From: Solirubrobacter deserti
Lineage (GTDB): Bacteria > Actinomycetota > Thermoleophilia > Solirubrobacterales > Solirubrobacteraceae
NCBI RefSeq assembly: GCF_027587175.1
Contig: NZ_JAPCID010000003.1
Coordinates: 80,507 to 144,506, forward strand
Length of the DNA stretch: 64,000 nucleotides
Reading direction: 5' to 3'
Numbering within the stretch: position 1 is the first letter of the stretch; each line of letters opens with the position of its first letter. The notes under the pieces were generated by a model. It saw only the letters and a list, made by a program, of their open reading frames with translations. It searched no databases and was not told where the DNA came from. Shown here in pieces: positions 24,903 through 32,350 of the stretch. Both the position numbers and the translations under genes were made by a program.

Positions 24903-26095
24903 GTCTTGGGAGCCCCAGAAGCGGCGCTGTCTTTCTCAACGGTCCCAGTCGCTGGCGAGGTCTCGACGCTGTCAGCGCGGGGTTCGCCCAGGGTGCCGAC
25001 GATCGCGTCCAGCACGCGCGCGACGTCGCGGGCGCGTGAGATGACCTCGGCGTCGCCAACAAAATTGAAGGCCAATCCGTTGGCTCGCACGAGCTCTGTG
25101 CGCGCCTTGTTGAGTGACGTTTGGATGCTGCTCTTGTCTGTATCGCTGAGAGCGAGGGCCCCCGCAAAGTCCCGCTCTTCTTGCAAAAGCACTACTGCGT
25201 CGGGCGCCCGGAGGACCCGACCTAGATCGGTCAAGCGGCGAGAGTCCGTGAATAGCGGCTTGACATGCGCGCCGTCTCCGAATAGCCAGCTGGCGAGTTC
25301 GGCCACGCGCGGCTCGTTTCCGGGCGGAACCGGTGCTGGGTCGTACGCATCGAATTCGCGGTAGTCCGGGACCCCGACGAACTCGCGGATGCCTTGAGTC
25401 TGTAGGGCGCGATAGAAGACGCCGAAGAAACGCACGGCTCGCTCGACATCCTGGCCGTCATCTTGCGCTTGCCGTAGCGAGGCGTAGGTGATGACCTGGC
25501 GCCGCACCGCGTCTTGGCGGCTGCCGATCTTTCGTGCCGCGTCTTTGAACGAGGCGCCGCCAGCCACCATCTCGGTCACGAACCGAGCCTTGGCTTCAGC
25601 GGTCCATTGCTCGATGCCCGTGACGTGCCGGAAGCCGAGATAGTCCTCGACTTCGCCACGCTCAGCGTACTGCTGAGTGGGAACGATCTCGAGCCGATCG
25701 CGTACCGCTTCGGCTCGCTCTCGAAGACCTCTCCAGTGTGCACTCCTCTCCACGTGGTTCTGCGCGTCCTCATCGAGCAGCAGCTTTAGCGTCGCGAGAC
25801 GACGATTGCCCTCGACTACGACGCGCGCATGGCCGTCATGCTGAGGCCCTTCCGCGTCCTCGTTCGACATGTAGTCCGGCTTGAGAACGAGCAAGGGCTC
25901 CTGCGGAAAGAACCCTTTTTCAAGCATGGATTCGGCGAGTTCGTCGAGGTCGTAGCGCTTGTCGAAGAACTGGATGAGCGCGAACTGGTCGTCGCCGTCC
26001 AGATCTAGCGGAAGTCGGGGGTTTTTGGGATCAAGCAGGAGGTCACCGATAGGGCGACCCACTAGCTGCTTGATGGTTGGTCCGTCGCCGGGCAT
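24899..26095 (-). CDS. ParB/Srx-fold protein of a defence-like operon
   Basis: The 398-residue protein has an N-terminal ParB/sulfiredoxin-like domain: LLDPKNPRLPL (20-30), then LAESMLEKGFFPQEPLLV, then VVVEGNRRLATLKLL (92-106) with the phosphate-binding GNRR box. Residues ~160-220 carry a helix-turn-helix-like segment (FKDAARKIGSRQDAVRRQV). It is not a chromosome-partition ParB: no ParA lies nearby and the C-terminal region differs. ParB/Srx NTPase domains also power restriction proteins such as SspE and GmrS (DUF262). Here it precedes a nuclease and a methyltransferase. Confidence 0.7.
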   Translation of the reverse strand: MPGDGPTIKQLVGRPIGDLLLDPKNPRLPLDLDGDDQFALIQFFDKRYDLDELAESMLEKGFFPQEPLLVLKPDYMSNEDAEGPQHDGHARVVVEGNRRLATLKLLLDEDAQNHVERSAHWRGLRERAEAVRDRLEIVPTQQYAERGEVEDYLGFRHVTGIEQWTAEAKARFVTEMVAGGASFKDAARKIGSRQDAVRRQVITYASLRQAQDDGQDVERAVRFFGVFYRALQTQGIREFVGVPDYREFDAYDPAPVPPGNEPRVAELASWLFGDGAHVKPLFTDSRRLTDLGRVLRAPDAVVLLQEERDFAGALALSDTDKSSIQTSLNKARTELVRANGLAFNFVGDAEVISRARDVARVLDAIVGTLGEPRADSVETSPATGTVEKDSAASGAPKT

Positions 26096-26164
26096 CGGCG
26101 CATTATCGCGGCTGGAGGACGCGCCGATACACGGGACGCGGGCCGTCGATGGCCAGAGGTCTCG

Positions 26165-26527
26165 TTAGGGCTCCAGGCTGGTCCGACTTTCGCGGGCGTC
26201 CAAAGCGCTGCGGGTCTCCGAACGGATCCACGCTAAATAGGGCGAGTTGCCGGCGATCACCGGCAGCGCGGTCACGTTCGGAACTTCGTACGGATGTCGC
26301 GGTACAACGAACTCGACAATGGCTGCCACGAGTGCCTGCCGGGTGCGCAGAAAGGCCCGAGCCTCGTTCGCCTGGTGCACCTCGCCTTTCCAACGGTAGA
26401 TGCTGGTCACTGGGTGAACCACGTGCGCAGACGAGGCGAGGCCCGCGGTTACCAGGTCGCGACAGAGATCCGTCAACCATTCGGGATCGGGCGCGGTGAC
26501 TATCACCTCGCAAAGATCGTGCGTCAT
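26165..26527 (-). CDS. cutA: CutA1-family protein
   Basis: The 120-residue protein has the CutA landmarks: PVTSIYRWKGEV (39-50), HPYEVP (78-83), LPVIAGN and SPYLAWI (95-101). CutA1 forms trimers and was linked to divalent-metal tolerance, though its true function is unsettled. It overlaps the XRE regulator stop by ATGA, so it is in the cargo operon, an unusual place for this normally chromosomal gene. Confidence 0.85.
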   Translation of the reverse strand: MTHDLCEVIVTAPDPEWLTDLCRDLVTAGLASSAHVVHPVTSIYRWKGEVHQANEARAFLRTRQALVAAIVEFVVPRHPYEVPNVTALPVIAGNSPYLAWIRSETRSALDARESRTSLEP

Positions 26528-27162
26528 GTTGCAGCTCGTTCGGTTCGCTCGCGCACGACGCCTTGCGCCTCTTCGCGGGTTCGCGCCAAGGCGGCTCGGC
26601 CGCTGACGACGGGTCCGTCATAGGAGAGGCCGACCCAGCGGCCGTGCGCGTGTTCGCCTTGGGCGTGCAGCACGAAGTACATGGTGCCCTTTGACCGCAC
26701 GTTGCCGTCGGCCGCTGCGTAGTAGCCCATAAGGATCTGACCGTCCCAGAGGCGGAGTTCGCCGCGCCAGAGATAGCCCCCGCGCTCGTTCTCGGTGCTG
26801 CGCTCGAGCGCTTCGATCTGAATCGTTGAGCCGTGTTGCGACAGGCCGACTGGCTGGGTGGCGATGACTTCCTGGCCGTCGTTGAAGGTCTGCCAGGCGG
26901 CCCACCAGGTGCCTTCGAGCTTGATGCGGTCGCCAGGGGCCCCAGCCAGCTCGTCGAGCGAGACGCCGAGCGCCTGGGCGAGCCGCTGAGCGACGCCGAG
27001 GACCGGCTGCTGCTCGCCGTTCTCGTACCGCGTGATCTGCCGAGTGTGGATGCCGACCGCGGCTGCGAGACCGGCCTGCGAGAGACCGGCTTCCTGGCGC
27101 AGGCGCTTGATGATCTCGCCGAAGTGGGGCTCGGTTTGGCTCGCTTCCACGGGTGAGGTCAT
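26524..27162 (-). CDS. XRE-family transcriptional regulator
   Basis: The product has 212 residues. A Cro/C1-type HTH spans about 14-70 (IKRLRQEAGLSQAGLAAAVG then ITRYENGEQQP). The C-terminal ~130-residue strand-rich domain (GTWWAAWQTFNDGQ, GGYLWRGELRLWDGQ) looks like a sensor or lipocalin-like barrel. It is the first gene of the minus-strand operon and divergent from the element's replication module. It could repress both, as element repressors or restriction-controller proteins do. Confidence 0.8.
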   Translation of the reverse strand: MTSPVEASQTEPHFGEIIKRLRQEAGLSQAGLAAAVGIHTRQITRYENGEQQPVLGVAQRLAQALGVSLDELAGAPGDRIKLEGTWWAAWQTFNDGQEVIATQPVGLSQHGSTIQIEALERSTENERGGYLWRGELRLWDGQILMGYYAAADGNVRSKGTMYFVLHAQGEHAHGRWVGLSYDGPVVSGRAALARTREEAQGVVRERTERAAT

Positions 27163-27287
27163 CGTACAGACCCATCAGTCGTTGACAAGACGACTTATTA
27201 GTCGCTACCGTTGTGGACGTATTCGTCAGGTTCCGACTGACTAGGAGGTCTAGTGTCCGTCCAGTCGACAACGAAGCGGGGTCCGTC
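27163..27287. promoter_or_regulatory. Divergent control region of the element
   Basis: A TTGACA (27182-27187) is followed by CGACT-TATT-AGTCG (27191-27204), an inverted repeat in the promoter spacer, and a weak TACCGT -10 at 27206. A second repeat, ACTAG-GAGGT-CTAGT, lies at 27240-27254. The AGTCG/GACTG unit recurs through the region. These are good candidate sites for the XRE repressor controlling the rightward excision/replication genes. Confidence 0.5.
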
Positions 27288-27635
27288 ATGAAGCTGCCAA
27301 TCGACACGTCCGGCATGACATTCATGGCCGCAGCCGAGGCGAGACCGGTCACGGACTTCGAGACGCGTGTGCAGAGAGCCGACGAGAACGGCGAACTGCT
27401 CTTCAACCTCCAGGTCGTCGCGCTCGATCCCGACGGCGCGCAAATCATCACGGTCAAGGTCGCGGGTGATCCTCAGGTCGCGCAGGGCGCGATGCTGGCG
27501 CTCGAAGGGCTCGTGGCGATGCCCTGGTCGATGAACGACCGATCGGGCGTCGCGTTCCGCGCGAGCGCCGTGAAAATCGTAGGAGTCGCCGGCGGGTCGC
27601 CTAACGGCAAGCCGAGCGAGAAGGCCGCGGCGTAG
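27288..27635 (+). CDS. Element regulatory protein (actinobacterial ICE type)
   Basis: The 115-residue protein begins MKLPIDTSGMTFMAA and contains VTDFETRVQRADENGELLFN and MPWSMNDRSGVAFRASAV. This pattern is typical of small proteins placed upstream of the FtsK-like gene in actinobacterial integrative elements and often annotated as replication/excision activators. It is the first gene of the rightward module, 10 bases before the FtsK-like gene. The molecular role is not established. Confidence 0.65.
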   Translation: MKLPIDTSGMTFMAAAEARPVTDFETRVQRADENGELLFNLQVVALDPDGAQIITVKVAGDPQVAQGAMLALEGLVAMPWSMNDRSGVAFRASAVKIVGVAGGSPNGKPSEKAAA

Positions 27636-27644
27636 GTCTCGATC

Positions 27645-29018
27645 ATGTGGCGCCGGTCGTCAGTGGTCCACGTCGTCGATGAACTGGCCCGCGCGCAGCG
27701 GCGTGAGCGCTGGAGGGTCGAGGTCGAGGCGCTGCTCGTCGGGCTCGCGTGGGCCGTGTGGAGCGTGCGCCTGGAACTCGCCCTGGTGCTCGTGCTCGCG
27801 GTAATGCAGCGGCTCGTCGGTGGTGTGCTCGGCTGGATCGCTGTCGTGGCTTGCGTCGCGGGTGTGGTGGCGATCCCGAGGACGCGGCGTTTCCTGGGGC
27901 ATCTGCTGCGGGCGATGCATGTCCGGCGGGCGTGGGCACGGGCGACGATCGACGCGGGTGTCGCGGCGGGTCCGTTCCGGTGTCCGGGGGTGTGGTCGGT
28001 CTCGCGGGTGCCTGCGGGTGACGTGCTCGACGTGCATGTGCGGCGTGGGCAGTCGGTCGCTGACCTGGACGCTCGCTCCGAGCACCTGGCGGCGTGCCTG
28101 CGTGCGCGCGAGGTTCGGGTGCTGCGTGATCGGCGGAATGCGGCGCGGGCGAGCGTGCTCGTGATCCGGCGTGATCCGTTCGAGGACGCGGCGCCTGTGA
28201 CATGGCCATCGGTCACGACGGAGCGGCTGTCGCTGTGGGAGCCGGTGCCGCTCGGCGTGGACGAGCAGGGCGAGCACGTGGCGGTCTCGCTGGTCGAGCG
28301 CAATGTGCTGATCGGCGGCGAGCCCGGCGCTGGCAAGTCCGCGGCGCTCTCGGTTGTGATCGCTGCGGCCACGCTCGATCCGGAGACGCGCGTGTGGCTG
28401 CTGGACGGCAAGCTCGTGGAGCTGGCGGCGTGGGCGCCCCTCGCTCGGAAGGTCGCCGGCCCGAGCGGCGACGACGCGCTCGCGCTCTTGCGCGAAGTGC
28501 GGGACGTCATGGACGAGCGCTACCGCGAGCTGCTCGCCAAGGGGCAACGCAAGGTCCGTCGCGGCGACGGGCTGCCGCTGCACCTGGTGGTGTGCGACGA
28601 GCTGGCGTTCTACCTGACGGTGCCGGAGAGGGCCGTGCAGAAGGAATTCGCCGAGCTGCTGCGCGACCTGGTGGCCCGCGGCCGAGCGGCCGGCGTGATC
28701 GTCTGCGCCGCCACGCAGAAGCCCGGTGCCGACGTGGTGCCCTCGGCGCTGCGGGACCTGTTCGGGTTCCGGTTGGCGATGCGGTGCACGACGCCGCAGG
28801 CCTCGGACACGATTCTCGGGCAGGGCTGGGCCTCGGCCGGCGCAGACGCGTCCGACATCCCGGGCGCGCAGCGGGGCGTGGGGTATCTGCTCGCGGACGG
28901 CGATCGGCCGGTGCGGATGCGCGGCTACTACCTCAGTGACGAGGACGTGTCGGCGATCGCCGAGCGCGCGTCGGCTGCGCGGGCGGACAAGTGGCTCGCG
29001 GAGGGTGTGAGCGCATGA
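27645..29018 (+). CDS. FtsK/SpoIIIE-type transfer ATPase
   Basis: The 457-residue protein has two membrane helices near the N-terminus (about 28-53 and 58-77). The FtsK domain has Walker A GGEPGAGKS (224-232), Walker B LHLVVCDE (312-319) and the sensor-like CAATQKPG. In AICEs such proteins (TraB/TraSA) move double-stranded DNA alone. In Tn916/pCW3 systems the related Orf21/TcpA is the coupling protein. The T4SS genes on this element make the coupling role plausible. It overlaps repSA by ATGA. Confidence 0.85.
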   Translation: MWRRSSVVHVVDELARAQRRERWRVEVEALLVGLAWAVWSVRLELALVLVLAVMQRLVGGVLGWIAVVACVAGVVAIPRTRRFLGHLLRAMHVRRAWARATIDAGVAAGPFRCPGVWSVSRVPAGDVLDVHVRRGQSVADLDARSEHLAACLRAREVRVLRDRRNAARASVLVIRRDPFEDAAPVTWPSVTTERLSLWEPVPLGVDEQGEHVAVSLVERNVLIGGEPGAGKSAALSVVIAAATLDPETRVWLLDGKLVELAAWAPLARKVAGPSGDDALALLREVRDVMDERYRELLAKGQRKVRRGDGLPLHLVVCDELAFYLTVPERAVQKEFAELLRDLVARGRAAGVIVCAATQKPGADVVPSALRDLFGFRLAMRCTTPQASDTILGQGWASAGADASDIPGAQRGVGYLLADGDRPVRMRGYYLSDEDVSAIAERASAARADKWLAEGVSA

Positions 29019-30400
29019 CGGCCGTAGCGAGTCCGCTGCTGCAGGACGTGTTCGCGCGCGCGGCCGACCCGAACGAGTGCGAGCGCTTCGAGCGCCAGCT
29101 CAAGTCGGCGGGGTACTGCCGGCGGCCGGTGCGGCTGAAGGGCGGCGTGACGTCGATCGACTCGCAGACGGGCGAGGTCGTCGGCCGCTACTCGACCGAC
29201 GATGAGCCGGACGGGACGCTGCTCAAGTGCTGCGGCAACCGGCGCGAGGCCGTGTGCCCGTCGTGCGCTGAGGTCTACCGCGGTGACGCCTACCAGCTCG
29301 TCGTGAGCGGGATGCGCGGCGGCAAAGGCGTCCCCGAGACCGTCATCGAGCATCCGATGGTGTTCCTGACCCTCACGGCCCCGAGCTTCGGGCCGGTGCA
29401 CTCGCGCCGCGTGATCGACGGCCAGGCGCGGCGCTGCCGCCCTCGGCGCGACGGCGGGATCTGCCCGCACGGTGTCCCGCTTGGCTGTTCGCTCGTCCAT
29501 GACGAAGACGACGAGCGCCTCGGCGAGCCGCTGTGCACGGAGTGCTTCGAGTACGAGCATGCGGTGCTGTGGAACGCGCTGGCGCCCGAGCTGTGGCGGC
29601 GCACGGCGATCCAGTTCCCGCGCGAGCTCGCCCGGCTCACGGGCGTCAGCCAGAACAAGCTAAGCGCGCGCGTGTCCTACGTGAAAGTGGCCGAATTCCA
29701 GCGCCGTGGCGCGCTGCATTTCCACTGCGTGCTGCGCCTGGACGTCCTGGACGATGACGGCGAGATCGTTGCGCCACCCGCGCGGTTCACCGAGCAGCTG
29801 CTCGTCGACGCGGCCACCGCGGCGGCCCAGCACGCGTCGTTCCTCTCCCCCGGCTCGCCAGCGCATCCCGGCCTGCCGATCGGTTGGGGCGCGCAGATCG
29901 AGGCGCGCCCGCTGGACGCGGACACGTCGAAGCTGACGGCGGGCTACATCGCCAAGTACGCGACCAAGTCGACCGAGGTCGTCGGCGGGCTGCTCTACCG
30001 GCTCGAGCCCGGCGACATCGACCGCCTGAAGGTCCGCCCGCACGTGCAGCGGTTGGTCAAGACGGCGTGGGACCTCGCGCTGCGCCGCGAGCTGCACCCG
30101 CTCAAGTTGCGCCGCTGGGCGCACCAGCTCGGGTTTCGTGGGCACTGCTTCACCAAGAGCCGCCGCTACTCCACGACCTTCACCGCGCTGCGCCAGGCTC
30201 GCCATGAACACGTGCTGCGCCGCCAGGGCCAGCTGCGCGACCGCAGCCGTGACGTGCGCTACTGGCGCTACAGCGGCGCGGGTTACAGGACCCCGGGCGA
30301 TGCGTGGCTCGCCGAGTCCGGTCGCAGGCGGGCGGTACGGCAGCGGCGGGTGGCGCGCGAGGAACTTCGGTCCAGTCCAGTCGAAGGGAGACGAAGGTGA
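29015..30400 (+). CDS. repSA: RepSA-like rolling-circle initiator/relaxase
   Basis: The ATG at 29015 overlaps the FtsK stop. The 461-residue protein has a cysteine-rich N-terminal zinc region (CCGNRREAVCPSC, 72-84; more Cys at 141-177) and the HUH metal motif HFH (235-237, in GALHFHCVLRLD). The nucleophile region is GYIAKYATK, with Tyr311 and Tyr315. RepSA-type proteins nick one strand to replicate the excised circle. With no other relaxase on the element it may also start transfer, as NicK/Orf20 does. Confidence 0.85.
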   Translation: MTAVASPLLQDVFARAADPNECERFERQLKSAGYCRRPVRLKGGVTSIDSQTGEVVGRYSTDDEPDGTLLKCCGNRREAVCPSCAEVYRGDAYQLVVSGMRGGKGVPETVIEHPMVFLTLTAPSFGPVHSRRVIDGQARRCRPRRDGGICPHGVPLGCSLVHDEDDERLGEPLCTECFEYEHAVLWNALAPELWRRTAIQFPRELARLTGVSQNKLSARVSYVKVAEFQRRGALHFHCVLRLDVLDDDGEIVAPPARFTEQLLVDAATAAAQHASFLSPGSPAHPGLPIGWGAQIEARPLDADTSKLTAGYIAKYATKSTEVVGGLLYRLEPGDIDRLKVRPHVQRLVKTAWDLALRRELHPLKLRRWAHQLGFRGHCFTKSRRYSTTFTALRQARHEHVLRRQGQLRDRSRDVRYWRYSGAGYRTPGDAWLAESGRRRAVRQRRVAREELRSSPVEGRRR

Positions 30401-30615
30401 GTAACGGCGAGCAACAGGCCGAGCGGTACATCACGGCGAAGGAGGTCGGCGATCGGGTCGGGCTGTCGCCGGAGACGATCCTGCGCTACTACCGCGAGGG
30501 CCGGATCCCGGGCCGGCGGCTGCCGGGGCAGGTGCGGCCGATCCGCTTCCTGTGGAGCGAGGTCCAGTCGGTGTGGGACTGCGACCGCCAGCTCGAGCTG
30601 GGTGATGCCGCATGA
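30397..30615 (+). CDS. MerR-like HTH protein, probable excisionase
   Basis: The GTG at 30397 overlaps the repSA stop, with GGGAG upstream. The 72-residue product is a single winged HTH: YITAKEVGDRVGLSPETILR, then YYREGRIPGRRLPG. The place just before the integrase and the size fit Xis-type directionality factors. A second HTH gene follows at once, and which one is the true excisionase is unclear. Confidence 0.7.
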   Translation: MSNGEQQAERYITAKEVGDRVGLSPETILRYYREGRIPGRRLPGQVRPIRFLWSEVQSVWDCDRQLELGDAA

Positions 30616-31052
30616 CACCGCGGGCCGGCGCCCCTGAGCAGATCCGCGCGCTGGCGACGGTCACTCTCGACGCTCAGGCGCTCGACGAGCTCGGGCCGCA
30701 GACACTGGATCGGCTGGCCGATCTCGTTGCGCAGCGGCTGGCGGAGCGGCGGGCGGCCGGTGAGGCCCCGCTGCTGACCACGAACGACGTCGCCGAGATC
30801 GCCGGTGTGCACGCGCAGACGGTGCGACGGGCGATCCAGACGGGCGCGCTGCAGGTTGTGGGCTACGTCGGCCAGCGCCCGCGGATGCGGCGCGAGGACG
30901 TTGAAGCCTGGATCGCGAGCAACGAGCCTCCGGACGCGGCGGCGATCCCAGCGGGGCAGCCGCGGCCGGTGCGACGGCGTGCGGGGCGGCAGAGCTATCC
31001 GCGTCCGCTTGGTGACGTGATCCGGACGCTGGGTGTGGGAGCGGAGCGGTGA
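30612..31052 (+). CDS. HTH DNA-binding protein, second Xis-like
   Basis: The 146-residue product couples to its neighbours by ATGA and GTGA. The N-terminal ~55 residues are helical. A MerR/excisionase-type HTH (TTNDVAEIAGVHAQTVRRAI, then RREDVEAWI) spans ~56-105, and a basic tail rich in Pro/Arg follows. It may act with the smaller HTH protein at the attachment sites, or regulate int. Confidence 0.65.
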   Translation: MTPRAGAPEQIRALATVTLDAQALDELGPQTLDRLADLVAQRLAERRAAGEAPLLTTNDVAEIAGVHAQTVRRAIQTGALQVVGYVGQRPRMRREDVEAWIASNEPPDAAAIPAGQPRPVRRRAGRQSYPRPLGDVIRTLGVGAER

Positions 31053-32200
31053 GCCTGCACCGAGTCAAGCGCGAGGACGGCTCGGTCGTTTGGCGGGTGC
31101 GTTGGCGTGACGGCGGACGTGGTTCGGCGGAGCGCTCGCGAACGTTCACGCGCAAGTCGGACGCGCAGCACTTCGAGGACGAGCTGCGGCGGCGCCGACG
31201 GCTCGGTGAGCTGGGGCTGCTGATCGCGTCCAAGGAGACGCTTGACGAGTACGTGACCGGGACGTGGGCGCCGACGCATTTGCCGACGCTCGCGCCGGCG
31301 ACGGCGAAGGTCTACGGGTCGTTGTACGACAAGCACATCTCGCCGTTCCTCGGACACCTGAAGCTGATCGAGATCACGCCGGAGGCGATCTCGCACTGGC
31401 AGGCGGAGCGGCTCTCAGACGGCGCCGGTCGGGTTTCGATCCTGAAGGCGCTGTCGGTGCTGGGTTCGATCCTGCAGCGGGCGGTCGAGTCGGAGCGGCT
31501 CGCGCGCAACCCTGCTCGGCTGGTGCGCAAGGTCCGCCGGCCGCCGAAGGGCGAGGTCCGGCCGCTCGCGCCCAAGACCGTCGAGGCGATGCGCGCGGCG
31601 AGCACGCATCGGGACGCGACGCTGATCTCGGTCCTGGCCTACGCGGGATTGCGGCCGCAGGAGGCGCTCGCGCTGCGCTGGCGCGACATCGGCGAGCGGA
31701 CGACCGTCATCAACGCGTCCAAGACCGGGCAGCGCCGCAACGTGCGGCTGCTCGAACCGCTCCGCGAGGACCTGGACGCGTGGCGCAAGGCGCAGCCCAA
31801 CGTGCGCGAGGACGGGCTCGTGTTCCCCGGCGAGGACGGCGAGCGCTGGGCGCCGGACGCCTACAAGAGCTGGGCGCGCAAGAAGCCGCGCGGTCGCCGC
31901 AAGCCGGGCGAGAAGCAGCGCAGCGGCAGCCCGGGACCGTTCGCGCGGGCGGCGATCAAGGCCGGCGTTCCGGAGGCCACGCCGTACACGCTGCGGCACA
32001 GCTTCTGCTCGCTGCTGCTGCACGAGGGGCGCTCGGTGGTCTACGTCGCGCGCCAGCTCGGCCACGACGCGGCGCTCACTTTGGGCACCTACGGGCATGT
32101 GATCGACGAGCTCGACGAGGCGCCGAGAATCGGCGCTGAAGAGGCGATCCGGGCGGCCCGTGTGTCACGGGTGCGGGATGAGGCGAAATCTGATGCTTGA
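31049..32200 (+). CDS. int: Tyrosine integrase
   Basis: The GTG at 31049 overlaps the HTH stop. The 383-residue protein has an N-terminal arm-binding region, a SAM-like core-binding domain (65-150) and the catalytic domain. Residues seen are R202 (GLRPQEAL), K225 (SKTGQRR), R316 in PYTLRHSF, H339 (QLGHD) and nucleophile Y348 (GTYGH). The usual first His of the HxxR motif is Tyr313 here, a tolerated variant. It lies 56 bp from its tRNA-Thr target, the normal arrangement. Confidence 0.93.
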   Translation: MSLHRVKREDGSVVWRVRWRDGGRGSAERSRTFTRKSDAQHFEDELRRRRRLGELGLLIASKETLDEYVTGTWAPTHLPTLAPATAKVYGSLYDKHISPFLGHLKLIEITPEAISHWQAERLSDGAGRVSILKALSVLGSILQRAVESERLARNPARLVRKVRRPPKGEVRPLAPKTVEAMRAASTHRDATLISVLAYAGLRPQEALALRWRDIGERTTVINASKTGQRRNVRLLEPLREDLDAWRKAQPNVREDGLVFPGEDGERWAPDAYKSWARKKPRGRRKPGEKQRSGSPGPFARAAIKAGVPEATPYTLRHSFCSLLLHEGRSVVYVARQLGHDAALTLGTYGHVIDELDEAPRIGAEEAIRAARVSRVRDEAKSDA

Positions 32201-32220
32201 CGCACACCTCACCAAGAACG

Positions 32221-32250
32221 ACGAAACCCCCGCAAAGGCGAGGGTTTCGT
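32221..32250. terminator. Hairpin terminator between int and tRNA-Thr
   Basis: ACGAAACCC (32221-32229) pairs with GGGTTTCGT (32242-32250), with a further CGC/GCG stem and an AAAG loop inside. Twenty bases after int and just beyond the tRNA 3' end, it can stop transcripts from both sides. Such hairpins are common after tRNA genes. Confidence 0.7.
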
Positions 32251-32252
32251 GG

Positions 32253-32328
<76 letters not shown>

Positions 32329-32350
32329 GTGCGCGAAAGCAGGGTAGCGC

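Noticed and set aside
24899..26095. Chromosome- or plasmid-partition ParB
   Set aside because: No ParA or parS-like repeats nearby and the C-terminal half is unlike partition ParB; a ParB/Srx-fold NTPase role is preferred.
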